64,000 bases of DNA, from positions 115,096-179,095 of the forward strand of contig NZ_WASO01000008.1 of assembly GCF_009712605.1 (NCBI RefSeq), read 5' to 3'. Each line of letters starts with the position of its first letter. The stretch's first letter is position 1. The notes below the pieces were generated by a model. The model did no database searches. It was not told the origin of the DNA and saw only the letters and a list, made by a program, of their open reading frames with translations. This document shows, piece after piece, positions 16,995-25,464 of this stretch. The translations under genes were made by a program, and so were the position numbers. This stretch comes from Paludibacter sp. Lineage in GTDB: Bacteria; Bacteroidota; Bacteroidia; Bacteroidales; Paludibacteraceae.

Positions 16995-17064
16995 GCCTAA
17001 CTCATCACGCAGCATCTCCAATTCAATTGCAAAATCGTATCTTTGCCCCTAAATCAATTCACCG

Positions 17065-17325
17065 ATGGAAACCAACCCAACATATTACGGCTTACCGCCC
17101 CGCGTTCAGCTGGAAGCGCTTGGAGACAATCGTCTGGGCATTCGGAAAGTGATTAAAAGCCGGATTATCCGCAAAGACGCAGAGAAGATAGTAGAAATGG
17201 CCCGACAACTGAAAAGCGTAAATCCTGAACTGGAAATTACGTTTATTTGCACCCGCAACATCTGCTCTAAATCGTTGGCATTGTTACACGAAGAGCATAT
17301 AAATATCTCATATATGGAGGTATAG
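17065..17325 (+). CDS. conserved small protein of unknown function
   Basis: This 86-aa protein has no signal peptide. A -7 element TATCTTTG lies at 17038-17045, 20 nt before the ATG. The sequence (RVQLEALGDNRLGIRKVIKSRIIRKDAEKIVEMARQL) alternates strand and helix and ends in two Cys (FICTRNICSKS). I do not recognise a family. It precedes coaA by 49 nt on the same strand and may be cotranscribed with it. Confidence 0.65.
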   Translation: METNPTYYGLPPRVQLEALGDNRLGIRKVIKSRIIRKDAEKIVEMARQLKSVNPELEITFICTRNICSKSLALLHEEHINISYMEV

Positions 17326-17374
17326 AAGAAAAAATTGTCTGCATAATTCATATTTAAAATTCAACAACTAGCAC

Positions 17375-18319
17375 ATGACCAGATCTTCCGAAAATCTCTA
17401 TATGCACTTCGACAGGGAGCGATGGGCTTCGCTTCGCAATATGCAGCCAATGTCTCTCACGGCAGAAGAGGTACAAAAACTGCGAGGCATTAACGATGAA
17501 TTGTCTATTGATGAGGTGAGGGATATCTATATGCCGCTTGCACGTCTTCTCAATTATTATCTCAATGCACGCCTCAACAGGCAATCGGCATTGATGCAGT
17601 TTTTGAATCAGCAAGAACAACATATCCCTTTTATTATCAGCATCAGCGGCAGTGTATCGGTAGGAAAAACGACGAGTTCGCGCGTATTGCAGGCTTTATT
17701 GAGCCATTGGAAAGAAAATCTGAAAGTAGTGTTGGTAACGACCGACGGCTTTTTGTATCCCAATGCCGTATTGGAAGAAAAGGGTTTGATGATGAAGAAA
17801 GGCTTTCCGCAATCGTATGACACGCACCGGCTGCTACAGTTTGTTATGGATGTCAAGTCGGGCAAATCACATTTACAAGCACCCAAGTACTCACATAAGA
17901 TATATGACGTGGTGCCCCATGAATTTCAGGAAGTTGACCGACCCGACATTTTAATTCTCGAAGGTCTGAATGTACTGCAAAGCAATCTCGATGCTCCGCA
18001 CCCGGATCAATCGCATGCGTTTGTATCAGACTTTGCGGATTTTTCTATCTATGTGGATGCAGATGAAACGTTGCTGGAAGAATGGTTTATATCCCGCTTT
18101 CTGAAGCTGCGCGAAACGGCATTTACTGACCCCGATTCTTTCTTTGTCAACTATTCAAAGTTATCGGTAGATGACGCCATAAAAGTTGCCCGCACGGCAT
18201 GGACGGAAATCAATCTGGTAAATCTACGGAAACATATTCTCCCTACGCGCAACCGCGCCAACCTGATCCTGCATAAAAGCGCCGACCATCTTGTTGATTA
18301 CGTCCAGCTTCGAAAATAA
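17375..18319 (+). CDS. coaA: type I pantothenate kinase
   Basis: This 314-aa protein catalyses the first step of coenzyme A synthesis, phosphorylating pantothenate with ATP in the cytosol. The P-loop is [11 protein letters not shown] (about 91-101) in the context [40 protein letters not shown] and SHKIYDVVP are typical type I (CoaA) segments, with [10 protein letters not shown] forming the Walker B-like strand. Length matches the bacterial family. CoaA enzymes are normally feedback-inhibited by CoA. Confidence 0.95.
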   Translation: MTRSSENLYMHFDRERWASLRNMQPMSLTAEEVQKLRGINDELSIDEVRDIYMPLARLLNYYLNARLNRQSALMQFLNQQEQHIPFIISISGSVSVGKTTSSRVLQALLSHWKENLKVVLVTTDGFLYPNAVLEEKGLMMKKGFPQSYDTHRLLQFVMDVKSGKSHLQAPKYSHKIYDVVPHEFQEVDRPDILILEGLNVLQSNLDAPHPDQSHAFVSDFADFSIYVDADETLLEEWFISRFLKLRETAFTDPDSFFVNYSKLSVDDAIKVARTAWTEINLVNLRKHILPTRNRANLILHKSADHLVDYVQLRK

Positions 18320-18369
18320 GAAATCAAAAATTGAATGGCATACAAAGCTCCCTGAGAGTCGGAAAATGA

Positions 18370-19074
18370 TTACTCTTTAGTCAATGTTATCAGTATAACA
18401 CCATGAGCCGATCTTGACCCGTAGATAGACGCGTCAGCTCCGGTAAGAACACTGATAGATTTCACCATACGTGGAAGGACACTGGATAGCGAGGATTCTA
18501 CACCATCGACCAATACCAACGCATCGTACGGACCTGTATTAGAGTCATAAGCACCTTTTAATATTATTTTGTCGCCTACTACCTGCACGTTCGAAAGTTC
18601 AGCCCGTATCAAATCATATATATTCTGATAAGCTTCGTATTTATTCTTTTTTCTGTCAACATTAGCAATATTAGAGGGCAAATCTTTTTTTTGAACCGTT
18701 CCGTAACCAACATTTACTTCTTCGTTTTCCGTATTTGTTTTTTGAACCACATTCTTTTGAGATACTGCATCTTCAAATTTAAAATTAATTACCACCCGCC
18801 CCTTAATCTCTTCGTTGATAAGTAAACCGTTAAATATAGAAAAGACAGAAAGTACTGTTGCTTCGGGTTTTACCTTCACCTTATAGTTTCCTTTTTCATC
18901 TGTAACAACATTAGTGCTTTTGCTATCGACTAACACAGTGGCTCCCGATACAGGTTTACTATTAGCATCAAGAACTTGTCCTGTTATAAAATATTTTTTT
19001 CCAGAGTTCTGAGCAAACGAACCGAAGGGTAATGACAAAATAAAAATCAGCAAAAGAATTTTGTTTGTTTTCAT
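18370..19074 (-). CDS. secreted barrel-less CarboxypepD-regulatory + TonB plug protein
   Basis: This 234-aa protein has a signal peptide (to about residue 21), a carboxypeptidase-regulatory-like beta-sandwich (about 28-105: ITGQVLDANSKPVSGATVLV), a linker with VNVGYGTVQKKDLPSNIANVD, which is the typical SusC-type entry into the plug, and a plug domain ending ADASIYGSRSAHGVILITLTKE. The chain stops where a receptor barrel would begin. It looks like an intentional short form, not a broken gene, because the stop falls right at the end of the plug domain and no barrel remnant follows. Its role is unknown. Confidence 0.8.
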   Translation of the reverse strand: MKTNKILLLIFILSLPFGSFAQNSGKKYFITGQVLDANSKPVSGATVLVDSKSTNVVTDEKGNYKVKVKPEATVLSVFSIFNGLLINEEIKGRVVINFKFEDAVSQKNVVQKTNTENEEVNVGYGTVQKKDLPSNIANVDRKKNKYEAYQNIYDLIRAELSNVQVVGDKIILKGAYDSNTGPYDALVLVDGVESSLSSVLPRMVKSISVLTGADASIYGSRSAHGVILITLTKE

Positions 19075-19270
19075 GGCATGTTTTTGTTTTAATTAGATCG
19101 ACGGAAGAGTACGACTTTCCTCTCTTCTTCATTATTCAGAGTTCTCTGAATTGATGTTTTATTTTCTACGCCAAAGGTAAAAATAATATTTTTAGATATT
19201 AACAATTATATCATTTTTAAAAACTTATCTAAGATTGAACTACATTTTTCCCGATGGGACAATAAATTAC

Positions 19271-19300
19271 AAAGGCGATAACCAAGAGGAAATCGCCTTT
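19271..19300. terminator. probable terminator of the ars-hgc operon
   Basis: AAAGGCGAT (19271-19279) pairs with ATCGCCTTT (19292-19300), starting 8 nt beyond the last gene's stop. The U-tract on the minus strand is weak. Confidence 0.55.
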
Positions 19301-19307
19301 TCTATCT

Positions 19308-19808
19308 TTAATCGACACCAGCCACCAGACTGCGCCTTTCCAGCATCGCCACATCGCGCCATACGGAGTGCATTTTGCCGATACGCTCTTTGATACCGAT
19401 GGTCCGGAACCCATGCTTTTGGTGCAACCGCATACTGGCTGCATTTTCGGGAAACACTCCCGCTTGCAGTGTCCAGACGCCCTGCGCTTCCGACTCTTCG
19501 ATAAGGGCTTTCATTAAAACATCGCCAACGCCCTGTCCGCGAAATGCCGAATCGACATAGATGCTTACCTCGGCAACTCCTGCATAAACAGGTCTTGAGG
19601 AAACGGCAGACAGAGCTGCCCATCCGGTCACTTTACCTTCGCTCAAAGCAACTAATCTGCAATCTTTACGGTGAGCGTTATCCCAGGCTTCCCACGACGG
19701 AGCTTCGGTTTGAAAGGTTGCATTGCCCGTGGCAATACCGGCTTCGTAGATGCGCGCCGCATCGGGCCAGTGTACAGCTGTAAGAGTTTGAATTGTAATC
19801 TGCTTCAT
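19308..19808 (-). CDS. GNAT acetyltransferase, phosphinothricin/ArsN1-like
   Basis: This 166-aa GNAT enzyme has acetyl-CoA loop VDSAFRGQGVGDVLMKALI (motif RGQGVG) and an N-terminal half with YEAGIATGNATFQTEAPSW, the pattern of phosphinothricin-type acetyltransferases. ArsN1, which acetylates the antibiotic arsinothricin, belongs to that type and is commonly encoded in ars operons. This gene begins 13 nt after the acr3 stop and ends the operon, so an ArsN1-like role is plausible but inferred. A frame from 19853 overlaps acr3; I chose MKQITIQTL at 19808. Confidence 0.8.
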   Translation of the reverse strand: MKQITIQTLTAVHWPDAARIYEAGIATGNATFQTEAPSWEAWDNAHRKDCRLVALSEGKVTGWAALSAVSSRPVYAGVAEVSIYVDSAFRGQGVGDVLMKALIEESEAQGVWTLQAGVFPENAASMRLHQKHGFRTIGIKERIGKMHSVWRDVAMLERRSLVAGVD

Positions 19809-19821
19809 TATGATATGGGAA

Positions 19822-20847
19822 TTAAAATCTTTTCCGGAACCAAAAGGCAACATTCACCAGCGCAATCATTACCGGCACTTCGATGAGTGGGCCAATAACA
19901 GCGGCAAAAGCTACTCCGGAGTTAATGCCAAAGATGGTAACGGCAACGGCAATAGCCAATTCAAAATCGTTACTTCCTGCCGTAAAAGCCATTGTTGTCG
20001 ATTTTTCGTATCCTTCGCCCATCCATTTGGCAACAAAAAAGGTAACAAAAAACATGAACGCAAAATAGATAGTATAAGGTATTGCCACCTTTATTACATC
20101 CATAGGTAATTCAATGATTTTTTCACCTTTTAACGAGAACATTACAAATATGGTAAATAATAAGGCTATTGGGGTCAACCACGATACTTTGGGGACAAAC
20201 TTAGAGAAATACCATTCGCTTCCTTTCCATTTACGCAATAGTATATTCGATATTAACCCTGCTACAAAAGGTATTCCGAGATAAATTAACACAGTAATTG
20301 CTATTTCTGAAATCGAAACTTCAACAACTACTCCATTTAAACCAAACAGTGGGGGCAAAAGGGTAATAAACACATAGGCATATACCGAATACATAAACAC
20401 TTGAAAAATGGCATTGAAAGCAACCAGTCCAGCAGCCAGTTCGGTATCGCCTTTGGCAAGGTCGTTCCAAACTAACACCATTGCAATACATCGGGCTAAT
20501 CCCACCAAAATAACGCCGACCATTAATCCCGGCTGATTATGCAGGAAAAGAATAGCCAAAAAGAACATGACCAACGGACCAACAATCCAGTTTTGTGTTA
20601 GCGACAAGCTTAGAAGTTTCAGATTCTTAAAAACCAAAGGTAATTTCTCGTATTTTACTTTGGCCAGTGGGGGGTACATCATAAGAATCAGCCCGATGGC
20701 AATAGGAATATTGGTAGTACCTGAACTCAAAGAGTTCCAGAAACCTGAAATTTTAGGGAACCCAAAGCCTGTGACAATCCCGGCAAACATGACCAGGAAT
20801 ATCCATAATGTAAGGTAGCGGTCGAAAAATTTTAGTTTTGTATTCAT
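19822..20847 (-). CDS. acr3: arsenite efflux transporter ACR3
   Basis: This 341-aa inner-membrane exporter of arsenite is of the ACR3 (bile-acid/arsenite transporter) type. About ten hydrophobic segments are visible. Landmarks are [47 protein letters not shown], which includes the conserved Cys of the transport site, and [44 protein letters not shown]. It works downstream of ArsC, which makes arsenite from arsenate. I chose [11 protein letters not shown] as the start (20847) over a Met six codons upstream. It lies 7 nt after arsN2. Confidence 0.95.
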   Translation of the reverse strand: MNTKLKFFDRYLTLWIFLVMFAGIVTGFGFPKISGFWNSLSSGTTNIPIAIGLILMMYPPLAKVKYEKLPLVFKNLKLLSLSLTQNWIVGPLVMFFLAILFLHNQPGLMVGVILVGLARCIAMVLVWNDLAKGDTELAAGLVAFNAIFQVFMYSVYAYVFITLLPPLFGLNGVVVEVSISEIAITVLIYLGIPFVAGLISNILLRKWKGSEWYFSKFVPKVSWLTPIALLFTIFVMFSLKGEKIIELPMDVIKVAIPYTIYFAFMFFVTFFVAKWMGEGYEKSTTMAFTAGSNDFELAIAVAVTIFGINSGVAFAAVIGPLIEVPVMIALVNVAFWFRKRF

Positions 20848-20854
20848 ATTATTA

Positions 20855-21292
20855 TCAAATATCAAGTTTCATTACAATTGCAGATACAGGGCAGAGCGAT
20901 GCAAACTCGGTGGTAGCTCCAATTGCTTCGGGCACCTCATCGCGTCCGATACGTTGCCAGTTCATTCTGTCAAAATATTTATCGGCGGTAGTCGTTAGCA
21001 GGAAAAGATGAGTGATTCCCTTTTGTTTCGATTGGGTAACAGCTTCGCGATATAAACGCTCGCCTATTTGCTGACTACGGAAATTTGCATCAACCGCAAA
21101 CGAACGCAGCAAAGCGCTATTGCCGAACACTTCAAGTGCAATCGTCCCGATCACTGTCCGATCGTGCAGTGCAACTAGAAAGAGTTGTTTGTTCAGATCG
21201 ATATCGCTGGCTGGCAATTGACTCACTTCGAGCAAAGCGTTAATCTGTGGCAGATCATCTAACGCTGCCTCTTTGATTTTCAATGTATTCAT
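20855..21292 (-). CDS. arsN2: arsenic-operon N-acetyltransferase ArsN2
   Basis: This 145-aa GNAT-fold protein matches the ArsN2 group found with acr3 and ars[59 protein letters not shown] (acetyl-CoA loop) and [26 protein letters not shown] are its usual segments. The biochemical role is not settled. A longer frame runs up to 21385, but its extra 31 codons lie in the palindromic repeat, so ATG 21292 is chosen. The 212-nt gap to hgcB contains that repeat. Confidence 0.85.
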   Translation of the reverse strand: MNTLKIKEAALDDLPQINALLEVSQLPASDIDLNKQLFLVALHDRTVIGTIALEVFGNSALLRSFAVDANFRSQQIGERLYREAVTQSKQKGITHLFLLTTTADKYFDRMNWQRIGRDEVPEAIGATTEFASLCPVSAIVMKLDI

Positions 21293-21318
21293 AATCGTTT
21301 TATATTGAGTTATACTAT

Positions 21319-21452
21319 TTGCAAAGACCTCTCCTCCTAGCCTCCTCTCCCAAGGAGAGGAGGAACACGACAGTAACAATATCAAGAAGATCTCATTTCG
21401 CTAAGGCAAAGCCTCTCTCTCTGAGAGAGGGGTTGGGGAGAGGTCTGATGTT
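21319..21452. repeat. MITE-like palindromic element, copy 2, inside the ars-hgc operon
   Basis: It shares ends with 7291-7465 (TTTGCAAAGACCTCTCC... and ...GGGGAGAGGTCTGATG) and the same internal palindromes. It sits between hgcB and arsN2, the only large gap in the operon, and may uncouple or attenuate transcription of arsN2-acr3. Confidence 0.7.
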
Positions 21453-21504
21453 TATAATTTTACAATCATTCAACTTATATATTTTCCATTCTCGTTTTAT
21501 TTAA

Positions 21505-21804
21505 TCAACAACAAACTTTGGTTCCGGCAGAACAATCACACGAAGGTTCGGTCCCTCTCAATATTCCGTTCAGAATGCCAGCGGCGCACCCTACCCCGGC
21601 CTTGACTGTGATAGCACCGAAACGACAGTTGTTGGAACAGGCTCCGCACTCCATGCAATCATTGATATCCACAATGCACGCTTTGCCATTCACCATCTCA
21701 AAAACCGCGTGAGGACATACGATGGTACACATACCACATCCGGTACATAAATCCGGGTTGAGTTTCAGCGTAACCACGTTCTTCAAATATTGTAACGTCT
21801 TCAT
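21505..21804 (-). CDS. hgcB: mercury-methylation ferredoxin HgcB
   Basis: This 99-aa protein supplies electrons for mercury methylation by reducing the corrinoid of HgcA. Two 4Fe-4S motifs are complete: Cys20, 23, 26, 30 (CTGCGMCTIVCP) and Cys50, 53, 56, 60 (CMECGACSNNC). The isolated Cys73 in GVGCAAG and the C-terminal vicinal pair Cys98-Cys99 are HgcB hallmarks, thought to carry Hg(II). Two more Cys (89, 91) precede the pair. The second cluster ends in CR rather than CP. The start at 21804 lies 1 nt after the hgcA stop (TGA-T-ATG), indicating translational coupling. A longer frame from 21858 is rejected, as it overlaps hgcA. Confidence 0.95.
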   Translation of the reverse strand: MKTLQYLKNVVTLKLNPDLCTGCGMCTIVCPHAVFEMVNGKACIVDINDCMECGACSNNCRFGAITVKAGVGCAAGILNGILRGTEPSCDCSAGTKVCC

Positions 21805-21805
21805 A

Positions 21806-22837
21806 TCATAGCAGTTTTGAAAGAATGAAAAGCAAAAATCCTGACGCGATAGTTCCAATCTGAATGGGAATGGCCCATTTCATCTCTTTTTGTACTCCCG
21901 ATAGCGAGGTAAAAGTGGATGAACCGGTGAAATTCATCGCCATAAACGAAGAGACGCTCAGGCTAATCAGTCCGATGGCAATAGCTTCAGGCAATGCGGG
22001 ATGCAGCAACACTATCCACAACAAGGAGGTAAGTACCCCCCCAAAAGTACCTTTCAGGGCAAACGGACGAAAAGGCACCCACGGCAAAAAGAGCGGCGTA
22101 AGCACGATGCCTGCAACATATGCACTGAAGATTGTGATCAGCGGAAAGGCCGATTCACTTACCATTTTACCGAACAACAAGCCGGTACGATCGAGTCCTG
22201 CAATCACAAAAACAGACGCCAAAATGGCCAGCAGTTTATACTTTTCGTACATAAAATCGACCGGAATCAGTTTAGCCCGCTCTTTCATGGGAAACCTAAC
22301 ACGCCGCATTTCGGGAGTCGCCTTGTATCCGGCATCAATAAACGGTTTGATATCTTTGGCCAATACCGGTCCAAAGGTAACCTTGAAACCGGACAGCTCC
22401 TTGACTTTATGAGCCGCCACCCCGCTTGCCGACAGTTGCGGTGCAATGATGCGACGATGCTGCACCACACTCTCCAATGATGCCGCTTTAATACCGCGTA
22501 CCACTACATCTGTGCCAAAATTTCCTTTTCCGGCGGCGCACCACACATTAACGCCCTTCGTATCGACCACCAAAATCCAGAGATTCCTACCACCAAGTTC
22601 TTTGCGTAGCATGTCGAAACTCAGTTTGTAATTGGCAGAGAGCAGCACATCCGACTGGCTGTCGGGATTGCCGACCTTGTAAAGTCCAGGGGTGACCTTG
22701 TACTCATTGCGCCCAATGCCAAAGCGGACCTTTAATGCTCCCAGCTTGTCAACAAGTGTCAACTGTTCGGATACGCTGGGAATACGGGCTGTCAACAGTC
22801 CGAGGTCTTTCAGATTTACAGAAGCTGCGATACTCAT
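21806..22837 (-). CDS. hgcA: mercury-methylating corrinoid protein HgcA
   Basis: This 343-aa protein transfers a methyl group from its corrinoid to Hg(II), forming methylmercury. The cytosolic corrinoid-binding domain (about 60-180) holds the diagnostic cap-helix motif NVWCAAGK at residues 97-104; Cys100 is the lower cobalt ligand. Five membrane segments follow at about 201-221, 231-251, 264-280, 284-302 and 322-341, with the conserved NFTGSSTFTSLSGVQKEM (302-319) between the last two. Length and layout match known HgcA. The ATG overlaps the arsC stop by 4 nt (ATGA), so it is translationally coupled to arsenate reductase. hgcB follows directly. Confidence 0.97.
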   Translation of the reverse strand: MSIAASVNLKDLGLLTARIPSVSEQLTLVDKLGALKVRFGIGRNEYKVTPGLYKVGNPDSQSDVLLSANYKLSFDMLRKELGGRNLWILVVDTKGVNVWCAAGKGNFGTDVVVRGIKAASLESVVQHRRIIAPQLSASGVAAHKVKELSGFKVTFGPVLAKDIKPFIDAGYKATPEMRRVRFPMKERAKLIPVDFMYEKYKLLAILASVFVIAGLDRTGLLFGKMVSESAFPLITIFSAYVAGIVLTPLFLPWVPFRPFALKGTFGGVLTSLLWIVLLHPALPEAIAIGLISLSVSSFMAMNFTGSSTFTSLSGVQKEMKWAIPIQIGTIASGFLLFILSKLL

Positions 22838-23256
22838 TTTCCTTTGATATTCTCTACGTAAAATTTATAAAAACCCTCTTTGATTTCGTCGCGCACCCGA
22901 AGAAATTCGCTCCAAATAAAATCGTCGCTACCGACGGCGTGACTCGGATCGTCGAACCCGATATGCAAACGATGCTTTACCTTGCCGAAAAAAGCCGGAC
23001 AACTCTCGTTGGCTCCACCGCAAACGGTTATCACGTAATCCCACTCTTCGTTGAGATACTTCTCCACCGAATCGGAGGTGTGATGACTGATATCGATACC
23101 GGCTTCGCGCATCACGGCAACCGCTTTTTCGTTGAGTTTGCCGCTTGCCTGCGTTCCTGCCGAGCAAACTGTGATGTTCGGATCAAAAGATTGTAACCAA
23201 CCGTGAGCCATCTGACTACGGCAACTGTTTCCGGTGCATAAAATAAGAACTTTCAT
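22834..23256 (-). CDS. arsC: arsenate reductase, thioredoxin-coupled
   Basis: This 140-aa enzyme reduces arsenate to arsenite in the cytosol. It is of the low-molecular-weight phosphatase fold: P-loop CTGNSCRS with nucleophile Cys7 and Arg13, then the relay pair Cys79 and Cys86 (TVCGGANESCP), equivalent to the Cys10/82/89 set of the staphylococcal pI258 enzyme. HIGFDDPSHA supplies the Asp general acid. It is 33 nt after the permease gene and overlaps hgcA by 4 nt. Confidence 0.96.
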   Translation of the reverse strand: MKVLILCTGNSCRSQMAHGWLQSFDPNITVCSAGTQASGKLNEKAVAVMREAGIDISHHTSDSVEKYLNEEWDYVITVCGGANESCPAFFGKVKHRLHIGFDDPSHAVGSDDFIWSEFLRVRDEIKEGFYKFYVENIKGK

Positions 23257-23289
23257 TTTTATAAATCGTTATATTGGTTTGCAAATGTG

Positions 23290-24309
23290 TTACATAATAA
23301 AATTGAACAGAAATCCCACCAGCATAATTCCCGTTGCCACAATAGCAGCGAACGTCAAAATAAGAGGCAATTTCAAAACCTTTTTAAGGATAATCATTTC
23401 GGGCAACGAGAGGGCAATGACAGACATCATAAAGGCCAGTGCCGTGCCTAAGGCGGCTCCTTTTTCGATGAGAACGGAAACAATAGGCACGATACCTGCG
23501 GCATTCGAATAGAGCGGCACACCGATCAATACCGACAATGGTACAGCATACCACACATCTTTTCCCATCAGCGAGGCCATAAACTCGGCGGGAACATACC
23601 CGTGCACTCCGGCACCGACCGCGATACCCAACGCCACATAAAGCCACACCTTACTCACAATCTCTCTTACTGCTGTCAGTCCCATTTCAATTCGCTGCGA
23701 AAAAGATATTTTCTCGTCTTCAGTCTCCCCTTTTTCAAAATGAGTGGCATAAACCCACTCTTCCACCCACTTTTCAAGTCGCAGTCGGCCAATAATCCAT
23801 CCGGCCACAATCGCAATAACCAGACCTGTAGAGATGTAGATCAATACCGTGTTCCATCCGAACATACCATAAAGCAGCACAACAGCCACTTCGTTAATCA
23901 TCGGCGCGGCAATCAGAAATGAGAAGGTGATACCCAAAGGCACTCCCGATTCCACAAAGCCCAGGAACAAAGGGATAGCCGAACAGGAACAAAAAGGCGT
24001 AACGATGCCCAGCATGGCTGCCATCACGTTACCGACAAAGGTATTTTTGCCTTCAAGTGCTTTGCGTGTTCGCTCGGGTGTAAAGAAGCTACGCACAATC
24101 CCCACAAAGAAAATGATGAGCACCAGCAATAGCAACACTTTGGGAAATTCGAATACAAAAAAGCGGAGCGCTTCGGTCAACGGAGCTCCGGCCGATAAGC
24201 CCGGAAATAATCCAACCAACCCGTCGGCAAAACGTTGAAGATTACTATAGAGGAGATACCAAACCGGCAACGCCAATAATGTCCAGCCAATTTTTCTGTT
24301 CCACTTCAT
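23290..24309 (-). CDS. ArsP-like permease (DUF318/UPF0718 family)
   Basis: This 339-aa inner-membrane protein has about eight to ten hydrophobic segments. The family core GIVTPFCSCSAIPLFLGFVESGVPLGITFSFLIAAPMINE is present, as is the second half-repeat PLYSNAAGIVPIVSVLIEKGAALGTALAFMMSVIALSLPEMIIL. ArsP, the exporter of trivalent organoarsenicals, and SO_0444-type metal exporters are in this family and share the CSC motif. Within this operon an organoarsenical or soft-metal export role is likely. The exact substrate cannot be read from sequence. Confidence 0.85.
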   Translation of the reverse strand: MKWNRKIGWTLLALPVWYLLYSNLQRFADGLVGLFPGLSAGAPLTEALRFFVFEFPKVLLLLVLIIFFVGIVRSFFTPERTRKALEGKNTFVGNVMAAMLGIVTPFCSCSAIPLFLGFVESGVPLGITFSFLIAAPMINEVAVVLLYGMFGWNTVLIYISTGLVIAIVAGWIIGRLRLEKWVEEWVYATHFEKGETEDEKISFSQRIEMGLTAVREIVSKVWLYVALGIAVGAGVHGYVPAEFMASLMGKDVWYAVPLSVLIGVPLYSNAAGIVPIVSVLIEKGAALGTALAFMMSVIALSLPEMIILKKVLKLPLILTFAAIVATGIMLVGFLFNFIM

Positions 24310-24324
24310 ACAATTTCTATCTGT

Positions 24325-25029
24325 TTATTTAAAGACAAACAAAATAAGCATATAATAAATCCCTACCACAATAAACACAACCGAGACAACTCTTCGGAAC
24401 CATAATTCAAAGATTTTTATCTTGTTATAAACAGAACCCACATTGCCCACAGCAAAAGCAAGCAACCAGGCAAACAAAATAACAGGCAAACCTTTAGCAA
24501 CGGCAAAAACCAACGGTAAGTATAACCCGGAAGCGCGTGAAATCGTCATGGGAATCAGCATGGCAAAGTAGAGAACTCCGCTATAAGGGCAAAACGCCAA
24601 AGCAAATACAATCCCCAAAAGAAGCGAGCTCCAGAGACTTCCGTTTTTGCGTTCTCCTATTTTGTCGGTCAGTTTATGTAAGCCGGGAAACTTAACCGAA
24701 ATCACCCCAAGCATCACCAGTCCGATCACGATCAACAGAGGACCGAGCACTTTCTCGCCCCACCCCTGAAAAAAGAGCGACACGTTCATTTTGCTGGCTC
24801 CGAAGTAGATGATTAGCGCCAGACCGACATAACTGACTGCCCGTCCAAGAGTGTAAATCAGACCATTGTAAAATACCCTTCGGCGATCGGTCAGATCGCG
24901 ACTGATAAATCCGATGGCCGTGATGTTGGTTGCCAGCGGGCAAGGACTGATGGCGGTCATCAGCCCCAACACAAACGCCGTCAGAAAGCCGTATTGAGAG
25001 TTATCCAGTATACCTTGGAAAAAATCCAT
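24325..25029 (-). CDS. arsG: ArsG-type aromatic arsenical efflux permease (CcdA/DsbD-like)
   Basis: This 234-aa membrane protein has about six helices and is related to CcdA/DsbD transmembrane domains. Paired motifs are AISPCPLATN (about 28-37) and FALAFCPYSGVLYFAMLIP (about 141-159), each with one Cys-Pro, as in CcdA. In the arsEFG system known from Shewanella, ArsG exports aromatic aminoarsenicals after ArsE/ArsF act on nitro groups. The immediate arsF and arsE neighbours (7-nt gap, then 4-nt overlap) support this over a cytochrome c biogenesis role. Confidence 0.8.
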   Translation of the reverse strand: MDFFQGILDNSQYGFLTAFVLGLMTAISPCPLATNITAIGFISRDLTDRRRVFYNGLIYTLGRAVSYVGLALIIYFGASKMNVSLFFQGWGEKVLGPLLIVIGLVMLGVISVKFPGLHKLTDKIGERKNGSLWSSLLLGIVFALAFCPYSGVLYFAMLIPMTISRASGLYLPLVFAVAKGLPVILFAWLLAFAVGNVGSVYNKIKIFELWFRRVVSVVFIVVGIYYMLILFVFK

Positions 25030-25035
25030 AATGCA

Positions 25036-25464
25036 TTAACGAATAAGCGGATCAATGATTTTTTTGAGCTCGGCCTTCAGTTTGTCCGGATTGTTTCGGG
25101 CATACATAAAACCCTGATCGGTCAGATCGAAGCGCTTGTTGCCACTAATCACCAACAACGCCTGACCTTCGGCTTTACAGCGCGCAGCCATAGCCTTACT
25201 TGCTTTATCATCCAAATTGAACGATTTGAAAACAATGACTCCCTGCTTCGATTGTGCAGGATAAAGCGCCACAACGGCCTTCTGCGATTCGGTTTCAACC
25301 GCCTGGCAAGTAACACAGCGACGGGTAAAATGGAAGTAATAAACCTCAACTTTAGTCTGTTTTACAGACGAAACCGGAGCTGAAACGCCTTTTTTTGCAG
25401 GTTGACTCCCGACAAAAGAGGCTGTCAAAAGCATAATCAATGAGAATAGGAGTGTTCGTTTCAT
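25036..25464 (-). CDS. arsF: ArsF-family secreted thioredoxin-like protein
   Basis: This 142-aa protein has an N-terminal signal segment (to about residue 20) and a thioredoxin-like domain. The signature YYFHFTRRCVTCQAVE contains the CxxC pair (about 50 and 53). ASKAMAARCKAEGQALLVI and the C-terminal KLKAELKKIID fit the ArsF family, described as a subunit of a nitroaryl-arsenical reducing system. It probably faces the periplasm or is membrane-anchored. It overlaps arsE by 4 nt. Confidence 0.78.
   Translation of the reverse strand: MKRTLLFSLIMLLTASFVGSQPAKKGVSAPVSSVKQTKVEVYYFHFTRRCVTCQAVETESQKAVVALYPAQSKQGVIVFKSFNLDDKASKAMAARCKAEGQALLVISGNKRFDLTDQGFMYARNNPDKLKAELKKIIDPLIR

Noticed and set aside
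21806..22837. Acetyl-CoA synthase/CO dehydrogenase corrinoid subunit instead of HgcA
   Set aside because: The C-terminal five-helix membrane domain and the NVWCAAGK motif with hgcB adjacent are specific to HgcA.
24325..25029. CcdA cytochrome c biogenesis protein
   Set aside because: The fold is shared, but direct linkage to arsE and arsF and absence of cytochrome genes favour ArsG.
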